Below are positions 10,051 to 27,627 of a stretch of 64,000 bases of DNA, piece after piece. The position numbers and the translations under genes are program-made. Position 1 is the first letter of the stretch; the number at the start of each line of letters is the position of its first letter. Below the pieces are notes generated by a model. It did no database searches. It was not told the DNA's origin and saw only the letters and a program-made list of their open reading frames with translations. Source of the stretch: Apoderus coryli (Eukaryota; Arthropoda; Insecta; Coleoptera; Attelabidae); contig OU452204.1 of assembly GCA_911728435.2 (NCBI GenBank), positions 17,918,001 through 17,982,000 of the forward strand, written 5' to 3'.

Positions 10051-13030
10051 TGCAAACCTTAAACAGAAAGAAATCCAACTGATATCAGTAGGTAGTTGAC
10101 AACCCCGCCACTGTTTAAAGTTAATCGTTCTCCCTTCAGTGTTATTCCACACGTTGGTAACCGGACACAATAGTGTCCCCCACACACCCATTTAATATAA
10201 TACTATATAGAATGCTAGGGGGCACTACAATAATATTGACGTATGGTTGGTTTGAAGTATAGGCTATACGCGGATCGACAGGCTTTTGTTCGCGGCATGG
10301 ATGCATTGCTATTGGTCGGCCAGTCGCCATATTTGACGAAGTGTATGTCCTTTGTGTTTGGCGTGACAGCCTTTGCGGGATAAGTGTTCACCCATTCTAT
10401 ATAACATGAATATGTATTGTCCCTATAATGTGGTTATTCCACATAATTATATATGAACGTCTACAATATATGTTTAAGTGGTTCGATGCAGTTTGTATTC
10501 ATATCCAAATCAATAAAATATAACGTACTGATACATACGAGGTCAGCCCGAAAAAAATTGCAAACGCCATCTATAGAACGGTAATAGGATTAAAATTTCA
10601 TTATCTCATCTTTCACAGGAACTTACTGGAAACCTCATTTATCATTTCTCTAATTATTAAGACCAAATTCACTTAAAACACCTTTTAAATTAACTATTTC
10701 TTGAGCAATCCACTTCTCTACCATTTGTCTCGATGGAGCATTTAATAGGAAATCCCTTAAAACAGCTAACTTTCTCGTTAATTATTACGTCAATGAACAT
10801 TAGTGAGCTGTCTTCAGAAACAAAGCCAATTTTAACGTGCGCAGATCCTTGCATAATTGATCTGAGTGGATTATGAAATGTCTTCGACCAAACTCTAATT
10901 TATCGTTACAAAAGGCCAATAAAGTATCTTCCAAAACCTGGATTCCGCAACGAATTTATCGGTTTTCCATGCAAAATGTATTACACTAATTTGTAAGTTT
11001 AGCAATTAGACTGAATTAGAATAATTAATGAAGATTTAACAACAATTGCTGTTCGTTGAAGTTTCGAAAACGTTCACAATTCATAAGACGTCCAGCACCA
11101 TTTAAAATTAAATAAAAGTAGAAATTGACAGTAAAAGTCTAGTTAATTTATAGCCATCATGCCAGTAACTATTTTTACGAGTACATATTATTTTAACTTC
11201 TATAGAACATTTAATTCTGCCACCTACCTAAATACAAGAAACCAGCTTAAGCAAACATTATTTACCTACTAACAAATTATAAAAAAGACACTAGGTAAAC
11301 TGACGCCCCACATTTTACATTTACGGACGCTTGACGTTGCACGAAACAAGAAGACAAATAGTTGACGGTAAAGCTGGGCAATAATTTGCGGTTAATAAGC
11401 AATGTAAACACAGATTAAGAGATGATGTGTCGGCAAGCGTTGGCTTGATTTGTTGCTGTTAAACGAGTACACGTGTTGTAAGGCATAACGCCGCGCTTTT
11501 TATGAAATGATAGATAACTCCATTTATTTAAAAGGATCTTATTTATATTCTGCATACCAGCCAGTTATTTAATCCAGAGATTAAAAACTTCAAGATGATT
11601 TAATAAATAATGTTAACACTAATATTATTTTTATATTTAAAGACAATGACACTAGGTATATAACTTTAACTTTATAACATAAAGACAGTGCACAGTAACC
11701 AAATACTTAACCACAACGCTGAAAACCACTATTAGAACTTTGATAGGTAGGTAAACATAGACAAAATTGAAAATACAAATGTAATATTATGTTTACAATA
11801 ATACTTATTCATATTATGTATTGTATCATAAAAGTTGTTTTTAGTAGGTACCATGAACTTTGTGAATATTATACTTACACTATATTAGAATAATAATAAC
11901 ACAGTATAATAGTGATAATAATATAAAAATCTTAACAACTGTCACACGCCTAATTCTCAATAAACGAGCTAACTTTGAAAACAGTTTTCCTTTTTCCTGA
12001 TACACATACACTGAAATATTTATGATAGAGAATATAAATATAAAAGATTAATTTGAAATTAACTACGAAAAGAATTATATTATAACATAATATAGAGAAA
12101 ATTGTTTTATCAACGATCAAATTCATTCTATTAATTTTGCTCTCCCTATATACAGTGAGATGCTTGGTAACTTTACAGGTTACTGTAATCAAAAAATAAA
12201 CATCATCTGTCAAGTAGGAGCTTTGATTTTGATAGAAACAGTAACGGCACAGGCTATGTACAATCAAGACGTATCCTCGATTGATCTTGACCTACCAGAA
12301 GCCAACTACGTCACCGGCGACCGGCTTGCTTCAGCACGGCATTATTCACAGTTATAAACATTTATCTATGGGACTTATAGATCTCTTTTCTGTAAGCTTT
12401 TAATTAAATATTATATATTAACAATTTTTATTTATTTATTTAAGTTAACACATTAGTGTTACAATGATAAAATGCAATATTCAAGTTCTAAGTTATTACA
12501 ATAATTTTACATTTATGTTTAAGGAGTTACAAACTTTGTGCATGTTTTGTTTTGCTGAATACATTTCAAAACGTTCTATTCGAAAAAATATAATGTATTT
12601 TTGAGGCCTTAAAAAATATTCTTGTAAAAAGTTTTTGCATTAAAAATAGTTAGCAATTTTATAAAATTTTGCATTACATATCCAAGTGTCACAAGGATGT
12701 CTCCTCGGTAAAAATATGTTCTGTAGTATTTTTGTACCTAGTATTATATGATATTGTCCTTTATAAAAAGATCGTTATACACAATATAGGTATAATAGGT
12801 CAAAACCAATTTTTTAATAAAGTGGTCAGACAACTTTAAACAAAACACAAAACATAATATAATAATAATGTTCACAAAACACCAAAATGTCTAAGGTCTT
12901 ATTCGAGGAAGTATAAAATTCTTTCAGTAACAACTCACAACATTATCGTAACGAAAACGCTAATCTCAAAAATCAAAAACAATAAACTAAATTTGCGCAA
13001 AACTAGTGCCCACAGAACTCCGGTCGCCGC
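10051..13030. other. large intergenic region, no gene seen
   Basis: About 3 kb of AT-rich sequence. The frames at 11950-12357 and others lack recognisable domains and overlap on opposite strands. Confidence 0.5.
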
Positions 13031-13038
13031 TGACGTCA
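13031..13038. promoter_or_regulatory. CRE-type palindrome TGACGTCA
   Basis: A perfect cAMP-response-element palindrome in a locally GC-richer patch (13000-13060), about 670 bp upstream of the paraplegin start codon. It could belong to that promoter; the transcription start is not visible, so this is a suggestion only. Confidence 0.25.
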
Positions 13039-13705
13039 CGACCCCCTCGCAAACCCTTCCCAAAGCTGCTCAATGAGGCAGCCTATAATACATTACTTAT
13101 CCGGGCCTATCCTATAGTTAATGCGCCTTGATGTGCAATGACGTCTTGTTTATTCGTGATTATAACACAGCTAACATCCATACATGTGTGTCTGTGATTA
13201 TAATATCATGTTATTTATTGGCTGTTAGATTTTCGGCCACCATATTGAGGCAAACAGTAAAATGTGTTTGCGTTGCCTAAGTACTGTTATAAAGAGTCGC
13301 ATACACATTGTTTAAATTCATGATATTTGAATTATGATTCAATCTTAGCAATAGTATAATATAGCAAGCAAGCACAACTCAAAGATTCTATTTTACAAGT
13401 AGTGTTACAACTCTCTTTAGATATTCCCATGGTACCATGAGATATTCCCTTGTTGGAAATGCCAAGAGGACCTACTTCTACTCACATCACATCAACTGAT
13501 TTCAAAATCATTTGTTCCAGCTTTTGAATGGAGAGTGAATGGAATGAAAATTTAATCAAAGTGAGTTTGATTGAAAGCATCTGATATTTGGCATAAAAGG
13601 AAAGTAGTTATTAAAACATAACCTGTATCTGTTGACGTTTAAATATTTTAAAAATAAATATTGCATATTTTACAAAATGTAAAAAACATTACATTTAAAG
13701 AGAAA

Positions 13706-18359
<4,654 letters not shown>

Positions 18360-18421
18360 GATTTGTTTGAAGAACTATATGGAGTAAATAGCAGCACTTA
18401 GTGTAAATAGATTTGTATGAT

Positions 18422-18427
18422 AATAAA
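18422..18427 (+). terminator. AATAAA polyadenylation signal of paraplegin
   Basis: Canonical AATAAA 63 bp past the TAG stop codon of the last paraplegin exon. Confidence 0.65.
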
Positions 18428-18429
18428 AA

Positions 18430-20223
18430 GAAGTTTTATAAATGTGGTTCGTTTTTTTATAAAGATCAAATAATGTAAAATCTTAAATTAGTGTTGCCCG
18501 AAGAAGTTGAGGGTTTAGTTGCTTGTCAAATTGTGCTTCAATGCATGGCAGTACCGACGATCAAACATCAGCGTTGTGGAGGAGGCTGCAATGACTAGCA
18601 TTGGGGCGAAAGGAGAGAGAACGCCCACTAAATGGGGGTGATTGGGTGTGTCAGTTTTTTTGACAGAATTTGTCACTTGTCACTCCCCCTTCTCTTGGAA
18701 ATGTTTTTGCGAATACATTTTTGGTCCAGTAGCACAGGTGGGACGAGACCTTGCCATGCAGCATAAATTATTCAAATTCATTGATAAAATATCAGAGTAG
18801 ACTCACCGAAATACTCGTATTACCACAAGTTGTTATCTCCCCTTGAATTCTCTATCATTGGATGCCCCTTTCCTAACTCCATTTGTAATTGTAGGACATC
18901 TGCAGTTACAATGGAGACGTGGTAGTATCAGATCAATCTCTGTCACTAGAAGTAGTTTTGCAGTCCAATGTTTTGATTATCCTTTGGTCTCAAAGAGTCA
19001 GGTGTCATCTACACTTATTGATAAACGCAATAAACCCTAGTTTTGGCTTAAACACTTCTAGTAACTGAATGTCAAAAAAATGGTAACCGTAGACTATTTC
19101 GTTGCAAGACTGTTGGTTCGATTCCTCTCTGAAGATATGTCATTTGGGTCTAAAAGTAGAGACCAAACTGCAGCATATCTTATGATTGAACGAAAGTCAG
19201 AACAGATCCATAGCAGCATGCAAATGAAGGATTGAAACGTCATAGATCGTTATAATATGGTGAAAGCTGAATGCTCAAAATCAGAGTAAATTCCCAAAGA
19301 TGTGACATTTGCTCGTTATTTTAGAGAAAGGAGGGCATAAAATATGCGTCAAAGGTTCTTAAATAATAGATTGAGGTTATGAGATCTAAATTTTACTTAA
19401 TTTTCATACACAAAGATGTCTTTCCATTTTAATAGGCTGTACCTTAATATTTTATTTCTAGTTATTAATAGAAATGGTTCTTAAAATAAAAAAAGAATTG
19501 TTTAGAGTTCAATATTCAAATATATTAAAATTTACGTCATTCATATCCCTCATCATACAATCAATTAGGTATCAAAAGATTATTTGAAATAAGATTCCTG
19601 AGATACTTACAGAATTAATTAATTATTGTTTGTATAACAGATTATATCAATTATTATTGTTGTTTGTGTACTTACCTATACTTAAAAGATTTTCGAAAAT
19701 AAAACAATTTGGTCGACCTTATAGAGGAGTTAATACACCTGAACCTTAACCTTTCAACTAGTGCTACAATGGAATAACAAGACTCCGAACATCCGTAGGT
19801 ATACAGGGTGTTAATTTATTAATTTTAGGATTTAGGAACATTTGGAGAATCCAAAATGCACTGCTAAGATTGAGTTCGATAAATGTGAATATTTAGACCT
19901 GCTTCAATAAGAAGGGTAGATGAATTACGCTGCAGACAGTGGCCAGTGTAAGTCTTTGGATTATCTAAATTAAGATACGACGCTATAATTGAAGGTACTC
20001 TTCCTATCGTGTTTTATAAGCACGATTAAATTGTATTGTAGATTTTAAGGACGTGTCGTGACATTGCGTAATAGCATATGTGATCTCATGTGACGTGATA
20101 ATAGTCTGTCTCCGCATTTAGATTCACACATATCACATATGTGTGTTAATATCTCTTCTATAAATGTCAAACTCTAATTTGTCTCCACTTTTTCTAATTC
20201 ATCTACGTATGAGTAGGTGTTAA
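18430..20223. other. intergenic, no gene seen
   Basis: About 1.8 kb without supported coding sequence. A TACAGGGTGTT edge motif sits near 19803. Confidence 0.5.
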
Positions 20224-20422
20224 GGCCAGTTTACATTTCGATTAGTAGCAAGTGAAGGTGTGTTGTTGTGATAGTGTCAACGGATCCTAGTAACAAGTGC
20301 GAGTAAATCCAATCATGTTCTATGTTTCTGTTAGCAAAGATTAATGTACATTAATATTTGCTGTTAGTAAACCCTTAACAGTTAACATTTCACACTTGCA
20401 CTTAACAAAATGTAAACCGGTC
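20224..20422. repeat. TTAA-flanked MITE (199 bp)
   Basis: Terminal inverted repeats GGCCAGTTTACATTT (left) and the complement of GACCGGTTTACATTT (right) are flanked on both sides by TTAA (20220-20223 and 20423-20426), the target duplication typical of piggyBac-type elements. The interior is centred on the palindrome ATTAATGTACATTAAT (about 20343-20358), shared with the repeat at 285-1330. No coding capacity. Confidence 0.8.
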
Positions 20423-20426
20423 TTAA

Positions 20427-21516
20427 GGTTTAGAAACAAAGTTGTTAATTACATAACAAATATAATAAATTCTTGCATTTTAGAAGGCCAATTTCCAGAT
20501 GAATGGAAGGTTTCAAAGATAATTCCTTTCCCAAAGACAAGTACAATAACTTATATAAATAATCTTAGACCGATTAGTATCCTTCCAGTACTTTCAAAGG
20601 TTTTAGAAAAAATTATGTACCTTCAGATTCTCTCGCATGTAAACAAATACAATATTTTACCTGAACATCAATCAGGTTTTAGACCAGGCTACAGCGCTTT
20701 TGGACATTGTTGATGACATAATTCGTGCGAAGGACCAAGGCAAGAGCACGGTGCTTGTTCTGTTGGATTATTCTAAGGCATTAGACACAATTGATCATGA
20801 GACGCTTCTATCCGTTTTGAAATTTGTTGGGTTTTCTGAACAGTCAATCAGATTCTTTCACAGCTATTTGCAAAACAGGTTTCAATTTGTTCAAACAAGT
20901 AATGGAGAATCTTCAAAGGAAAGACTGACGTGTGGAGTTCCACAAGGCTCAATACTTTCACCTTTATTGTTTAACATGCTACATAGGGTCAAGTCTAAAG
21001 CATTGCAAGGAGCATATATATGCGGATAACCGGCAAATTTACTACAGCTTTACTTATGACGACTATTAACTAGCTAATCAAGATATTAACGAGGATATTA
21101 ACAGAATTGTGGAGCTCTCTCAAAAGCGCGGTCTCATGATCAATGCCTGTAAGTCTGACGTTCTTGTCTTTGGTAAAAACAGGCGCTTGTTGGAGTTGCA
21201 ACTGAATATCAAAGTAAATAACTCAAGTTTAAAGTTCTCAACTTCAACAAGAAATCTTGGCTTGGAATTGGATGTCGAATTGCGGTTTAAGAAGCATGTG
21301 AGCATCAATATACAGAGAGCATATTCGTCATTAAAGATGTTATATCCCCATAGGCATCGGACTTATTTCGCCCCGCCTCACAAAACTTCATTATTCAAGA
21401 GATCATTTACTTACCAAATTTATATGCTATACAATAACATACCAGAGGACTTCAAAAAGTTACGGGTTACAGCTTTTAAGTTTAAATACAGGAATCGACT
21501 CTTGGATTTCAAATAG
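20427..21516 (+). mobile_element. LINE reverse transcriptase fragment (CR1/Jockey-like)
   Basis: Three consecutive frames on the plus strand reconstruct one reverse transcriptase: [42 protein letters not shown] (20430-20700), then LVLLDYSKALDTIDH and [14 protein letters not shown] (20750-20975), then a catalytic box read as YADN rather than YADD (about 21015) and RNLGLELD (21250). After 21350 it jumps to the C-terminal RTYFAPPHKTSLFKRSF tail and stops at 21516, so the thumb region is deleted. Endonuclease is absent. Similar in style to the copy at 36426-37870. Confidence 0.8.
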
Positions 21517-22739
21517 ATTTTTTGTTTAATTTTTCTTTTCAGATTTTTTGTGGAAAGTAGTAAACTTTGATTGTAGTAAAAGGCATGACTAAGGAGTGCA
21601 GTTATTAGTCGGACGTATTAGAAATTTGGTTCTAAAGTTATGAATTTTGGGGTTAAACAGCAAATACGTTCGTTACGTAGCTAATCCAAACTCTGGGAAA
21701 ATATGAAAAATTAGGATTCAAAATAATTCATAATTACCTAATTGTGTTAAGAGTACAAGGACCCATGGCAATACCTTCGTGCTGATTGCATTCATTTGGG
21801 AAAGATGCTTTTTGCAATTTCGATAACCACGACATAGAGAAATTCGTTGATAACACGTGCCGGTTGGCTTGGGAAACAGATAAAAGCCAGAGAAACAAAA
21901 GCAAACGGTTGAGCAATTTGATTTTCTCTTCAACTAGAGACGTCAGGTGAATAATTTGTCATGCAAATTTCGGATTAGGTAGGTACGCATTCTTTATCAA
22001 TTCAACGTCTTCCCGGCTATCTTCGAAAGGCTTAATAACACTCAAAAACTAACGCAGGTAATAAAAGTGCCGTTTTTTCATTTGCGATTTCCGTTCGATT
22101 CACACAAAGGATTAACCAAAGTTTTATTACAGTAGGTACGTCATTATTACTATTTTTTACTATAAACTACCTTGATCCAGTACACAAACTGTTCTTTTAC
22201 ACCAAACCCATGAAAATTCAATTACAGTTAATAAATACAAACAATACTTACATCCTGCAGCGAGATAAACTTTGCAAAATATCAACTGCATATTATTATC
22301 TCATAGTTTACGTAGGTACGTTATAAATGCTAAAATCTATTAGAGATAAAAAACATAAACACTTAACATTGCCGTCGGCTGAACATCTGTTAGAAACAAA
22401 TTCTGGAAAATCACATAAATTATCACAAAATTTACATTAATTTTGTGCTAAATGCGAGTTTAGTACATAGAAAATTTACATAACAACATAAATTTGTTAT
22501 GGAATAACAATTTTTTTTAATCTTATTATAATACAGTTTTTTTCTTAAACTATAATAATATTTATGTCAAACTTGAGAGACAATATGTCCATGAGATTTG
22601 CGTTAAATGCTGAAAAAATAAATAATATTCCTTCAACATCAAGAAAACCTAGTGGGGAGTGAAGAATAAACAAAGAACAATCGTCAGTGATGAGCAGCGA
22701 ACTAGACGACTGTCTGGAAGGCTAATAATTGTACCGAAT
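21517..22739. other. intergenic, no gene seen
   Basis: AT-rich; no domain recognised in either strand. Frames at 21718-21933 overlap each other without sign of coding. Confidence 0.5.
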
Positions 22740-23086
22740 TCTGAAGACCTTCTTGTTTAGGTGCCCTGTCCTTCTCCGACGTTGGCAATCATCAGCGCTA
22801 TCTGAACCTTGTCTACAGCTCGACGGAACAATGTGGTAGTGCTCACTCCATACCATTGTTTCAAGTTTTTTAGCCAGGATATCCCTCTTCTACCCGGGCC
22901 TCTTCGATCTTCCTTTCTATAATAAGCTTTAAAAGTCGATACTTGTCATTCCTTAAGATGTGTCCGAAATACTCCAGTTTGCGCTTTGTTAAAGTAAACA
23001 GAACTTCCAGGTGCTTGTCGAGGAGCTGAGGTACCTCGGTGTTACGCACCCTTTCTACCCAGGAGATTCTCAATAGCCTTCTGTAC
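22740..23086 (-). mobile_element. RTE-type LINE C-terminal fragment
   Basis: Minus-strand frame reads RRLLRISWVERVRNTEV, KRKLEYFGHILRNDKY and, after a frameshift near 22870, SWLKNLKQWYG and IALMIANVGEG. This is the same C-terminal region as in the RTE copy at 357-1267. Its upstream side is cut by the poly(A) end of the jockey copy that follows, suggesting that jockey inserted into it. Confidence 0.75.
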
Positions 23087-24540
23087 GTTTTTTTTTTTTT
23101 TTTGATTAGGCCAAGGCAGAGAAATCATCATGACACCTAGGGAGTTCCTTACCACTTCCCTAGGTAGTGTGGGACTCTAACCCAAACTAAAACTCTGCCT
23201 TATCTTTGTAGTATGGCTCGGGAACCCTCCCTTTTCCATGTCCTCGCTTGATTGTCCTCTGTTGCTGTTGTCTTCTGATGTTGATTGTCGTCTGTTGCTG
23301 TCGTCCTCTGTTGGTGGTGCCTAGAAAACACTCTGAAACATACCTTTAGATTAGTATACCTGACCTGAAAGAAACAATATCAATGGTGCCCTAATCCTGT
23401 GGATTCCTTCGTCAGAGTTGACTCCTCGGTATCCGGTACCGCCTGGCACCGTCTTCTACGTTGTAGTTCACTGCTTCGCGAATCAGTGGGTTTGCATGGG
23501 TCTCTGCCATTGCAACGACCTTCTGGGCTCTCAACCTCATGACGTCCCTGAGGGCGTCGAGTTTGAGGTCCCTTCGGATCTGTGCGTTTGACACAAACCA
23601 GGGTGCACCCACTGCCATCCTTCTTGCCTTGTTCTCCGTGGCCTCCAATCGTTTCAAGTACGATGGTGCCGTGTATCCCCATCCTGAACTGGCATAGGTC
23701 AAGGCAGGTCGCACGACTGCCTTAACCATTTGGAGCTTGACCTGCAAGGGCATCTTGCTCCTTCTGCAGATCATGCCTTTGGCATTCGCGATGCTCTTCT
23801 CGATGTGCGGTCTCCATGACAGGGATCTGTCCAAAGTTACCCCCAGGTACTTTGCAGTGTCCTGCCATTGTATGTCAGTACCCTCGATGTTGACGAAGTC
23901 GTCGGGGCGCACTTGTCTTCTTCTGATGAGGAGCGCGGTGCTCTTCTCGGAATTAATCTTGGTCTTCCACCTGGTGCACCATTCGGTGAAGTTGTCCGCT
24001 GCTCGCTGCAGGTATCTTGTCACCAATTCCGCACTGCGACTGCGGGCAATCAGGGCGGTGTCGTCTGCGTAGAGTGCCAAGGTGTTCTGGTCTGTCCTTG
24101 GGATGTCGCTGGTGAAGATGGGCCTCCAGGGTCCGTGATTCCGAGACCTGCTTCCCTGTCCTGACGCGAATCTGCCTGTCCTGTATGTAGAAGTCTGCTA
24201 GTTTGATCATCGCTGGTGGGTATCCTAAAGTGTGCATCTTAGAGATGAGTCCTTCCTGCCAGACCCTGTCGAAGGCTCTGGCCACATCCAGAAATACAAT
24301 TCCCGTGACTTGGCGCCAGTTTAGGCCTTGTGCTGCATGCTCAACGAGTCTTAGCAGTTGCAACTCCGTGTTGTGATTGGCTCTGAACCCAAACTGCTCG
24401 TCGGGGATTACTTCCAGTTCATCCGAGAACTCGCGAAGTCGCCAGAGGATAATTCGTTCTGCTATCTTGGACAGGGCGTTCAGTAAACTGATGGGCCTGT
24501 AGTTCTGAGGGAACTTCAGGCCCATCACACACAATTTTAT
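23087..24540 (-). mobile_element. jockey LINE, 5'-truncated
   Basis: The minus strand encodes a jockey-type reverse transcriptase: QNYRPISLLNALSKIAERI, FGFRANHNTELQLLRLVEH, VFLDVARAFDRVW (24150-24540), then in another frame ALYADDTALIARS (about 24040-24080) and the C-terminal region (IQWQDTAKYLGVTLDRSLSW, RRSKMPLQVKLQMVKAVVRP). The segment that should hold GVPQGS..SP is deleted near 24125, causing the frame change. The 3' end is a poly(A) (plus-strand T-run 23088-23105) and its 3' UTR matches the fragment at 5350-5955. Confidence 0.9.
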
Positions 24541-26125
24541 AATTGAAAACATTCAAATTAGCCAAATTCAGAGAAACAGCAAGAATCCATACAATCTATC
24601 CCGCAAACTCCGTTTAAAAGCATCCAACGAGCAGTCAAGTAAATCATTGCAGTCATTTAGCAAATGTGCAGCCATATAAGCAAAGCATCCTTCATACTTA
24701 GATGTTGAATGCCTGGGAATTGTGAAAGAAGCGGCTCGTAAATTCACCCTATGTACAGCAGTCTGTCAACAACCCAAACAGATATCCTGGAGTTTGATAT
24801 TTGTATACTTTGTAAAGTAACACCGAATACAAATACTGCAGTCTACAGGCGATCTTAGGTTCTCCAATCATTCTTAAGTAAGGTGTAATATGTGCGCAAT
24901 GAGGCACCTGAGACACAAAGCGAATACAAGCATTCTGTACTCTCTGCAACTTGTTCTTGTAACCAAGTAGGAAGTTATAGTAAACTGCCAAACAGTACTC
25001 GATGTGGGGATAGATAAGTGACTTTACCAATTTTAACTTAGTTGACTCATCCAATATCGAGCGTATGATCCTTTTTTGTATGCCAAATACGCGATATGTG
25101 TCCGATGAGCACCACCAGGAAATTCTGTTGTCAGATGGGTAAGCTGAAAGGCATTGCATGTATTGCCGGAAGTAATTAATGATGACTCGGTTTCTGCCAA
25201 GTCCATGGTAACACCAAGAATCTTCAGTCTCAGACCAGCGCAAGGTGCTGGTGCAAACTGGACATAGAAATTTAAGGAAGGTCTATAGTTAGTTGTCGAA
25301 CAAGTACAATCGTTTTTTTGGTGATTTACTATAACAAAGTTATAGGCAACACCAGGAAACAAAACCCTGCAATGTATAAGAGATTTTCCGTTAAACAATC
25401 CTAGGATATATTAATTATTTCTGTGACCTTTTTGTCATTTATACCTTTCTCGTAAGAAATTTTGAGAGTTGTGTCAACCACTATTACAGAGCATAAGCGA
25501 TTTTGATCCAAAAACTAATGGGTTTTTCCTAGGACCCCCCCAAACTCAAGAGATGAAATGTCAGGCATTCGTCAGAGTAAATACCCATCGACCTAACAAT
25601 CTGCTTTCTATTCGTTAGGAATGATCTGAACCAATGCAAAGAGACACCTCGGAAGCCATACCTAAAAAGCTTGCCAAGGAGAATATCATGATTCACGCAG
25701 TCGAATGCTTTGCTAAAGTCACAAAACACGGCCGCGGCCACATCACCACCATTCAAGCTCAAATAGAGTCTCTCCCGAAAGGAAAACATCGCATCACTCG
25801 TGCTCATGCCCTCCAGAAAGCCAAACTGGGACTCACTTAAAATGCCATGCACATTTAGAAAGTTGATCATTCTTTTTCTAACTAACATTTCTAAAATTTT
25901 AGACAGGCATGGTAAGAGTGCTATAGGACGGTAGTTTGTTGGATCTCTTAGGTCGCCCGCCTTCAATAGGGGCTTCACAAGGGAAACTTTAAGACTTGAT
26001 GGAAATGTTCCAGTCTCGAAGAGTACAGACTTCCACCTGGAAATGGTCTTCATCGTCTCAGCGAACCTCAAAATGGTTATATCAGTCTTTATCTCAATTT
26101 TTTTTAGCGCATTCACAATACTTTC
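24541..26125 (-). mobile_element. LINE fragment (CR1/Jockey-like), decayed
   Basis: Minus-strand frames give reverse transcriptase motifs FPSSLKVSLVKPLLKAGD, NYRPIALLPCLSKILE, SQFGFLEGMSTSDAMF, FCDFSKAFDCVNHDILL (25529-26116), then LKILGVTMD (about 25200), KLVKSLIYPHIEYCLAVYY (about 24990-25050) and a C-terminal ANL-type tail down to about 24545. The YADD region is missing between about 25400 and 25530. It abuts the jockey copy at its 3' end. A PP-P rich boundary at 25530 and T-runs show decay. Confidence 0.85.
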
Positions 26126-27119
26126 CCTATAGGCCGGGAAAGTAGAAATTATAGAGAGCCAAAAAAAAATATATTAACAATTTTTGTTCTTTGAAAATTT
26201 CCATGTTTTAAATAATTGAGAAATATGTTTAAGCGGGTGTAAAACTCTACTTTGAAGAGTGCCTACACCTCTATCTATTATACCTACTTGTAACATAATA
26301 ATTTACTCATAAGCCCTTTTTCCTGTTATAAATCTTGCCCTTTCTACCTTTAACAAATTCCTTGGTGAACATTTATATGTATCGAAAGTCATATTTAGGT
26401 GCCTATAGTTCCAACAAACCACTTGAAATATCTTTGTTATAGTTTTATGAATGAAGTCATCCACTTAAAAACGATAGACGAAAAGAGTGCGATAATTGCA
26501 GTGTATAGGTATGTGCTTAAAGATACTTTGGGCTCAGGTAGACGGCCAGGTACCCAGGGACCGGTCATTATGCCCATTAAAATGTCGGGAATGCGTTTGT
26601 TTCAGACCTACCGGCGACCACCTACGAGGATGGTATATAGTCGTATCTGACTTAAAACAAAATGCAACAGAAAAAGAATTACTAACAACACATAATAGTC
26701 GCTTATAGATTTGTCTTCGATATTATACAATGGGTATCATTGGTTATAGGTATACTGTAAAATACAAAGGAATCTGGATATTAGGTAGCCAGTTGGATTG
26801 TTTTTTTAACTCGAAGCGTTAAAATATTTTCAGGACGGTTGGACTTCCGGTTAATAAATATTGATAGTTTAAAATTTTTATATCGGCATTTAGCTGCGAC
26901 TTTTAAGTTCAGTTACTTTTATTTGGCCACGTCGACGTTGAAAATCAATCGGTACATACCTTAATTGCTAATGTTGAACAAGATGAAATTTCCATTTGAA
27001 ATAAACTGGTGCCTTTGAGTCTCAAACACCTCTCACTAGAATTATTTTAGACTATTCGGGTACCTACAATGAAAATTACGTAATTTTTCCATTTAATTTA
27101 GTAAATATGATTTTTTAAG
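26126..27119. other. intergenic, no gene seen
   Basis: No recognisable coding sequence. Two overlapping plus-strand frames at 26399-26708 have no domain features. Confidence 0.5.
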
Positions 27120-27625
27120 CTTTGACCCTCTTTTGATGCCCTTCACCTACGCTCTATGATTCCCGAAATCGAAGCAGTTCTTCGCCATGTCCAATAGTTG
27201 GTATTTGTCTACCGAGTTTTGTTAAAATCCATTGGAAATCATCGTATATTTCTGGCATTTGTTGAAGTTCAAACTTGATTTGATACTCATTATGCCTAAT
27301 ACTTTTCTTGTAGTAATTTCGCCGATAAATTCCATATAATTTTTATAGTGTTAAAAGCCCATCTTGGAATATGTCTTTAAGTTCTTTAATCTGTGTCCTT
27401 TTCTTCACAAAACGACATGAATTGACGCCAGATATATTGTTTGCTATTTTTAGTGTTTCTTGGTACTGGTCATCAACAGAGACAAAATTTCTGAGCTTCC
27501 AAATCAAAAACGTTTACCTGCATAGCTTTTTGGATATGTTTTCAATCTGCACATGCCCAAGAATCACAGCATTAATAAGTACAGCATTCCGTCTCCACGT
27601 TCGCACTTTAAAAAAAAGTGTGACG
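27120..27625 (-). pseudogene. unidentified coding-like remnant
   Basis: Read on the minus strand from about 27637, an ATGGCGGCA start is followed by a stretch with few stops. It includes SVDDQYQETLKIANNI, KRTQIKELKDIFQDG and, after one stop, EYQIKFELQQMPEIYDDF and PTIGHGEELLRFRES. Codon pattern and peptide composition look protein-coding, but I do not recognise the family. At least two in-frame stops are present. It could be a transposon relic or a host exon with errors. Confidence 0.3.
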
Positions 27626-27627
27626 TA

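Noticed and set aside
12160..12357. 65-codon plus frame in the large intergenic region
   Set aside because: No domain, no splice context, and an overlapping frame of similar length on the other strand.
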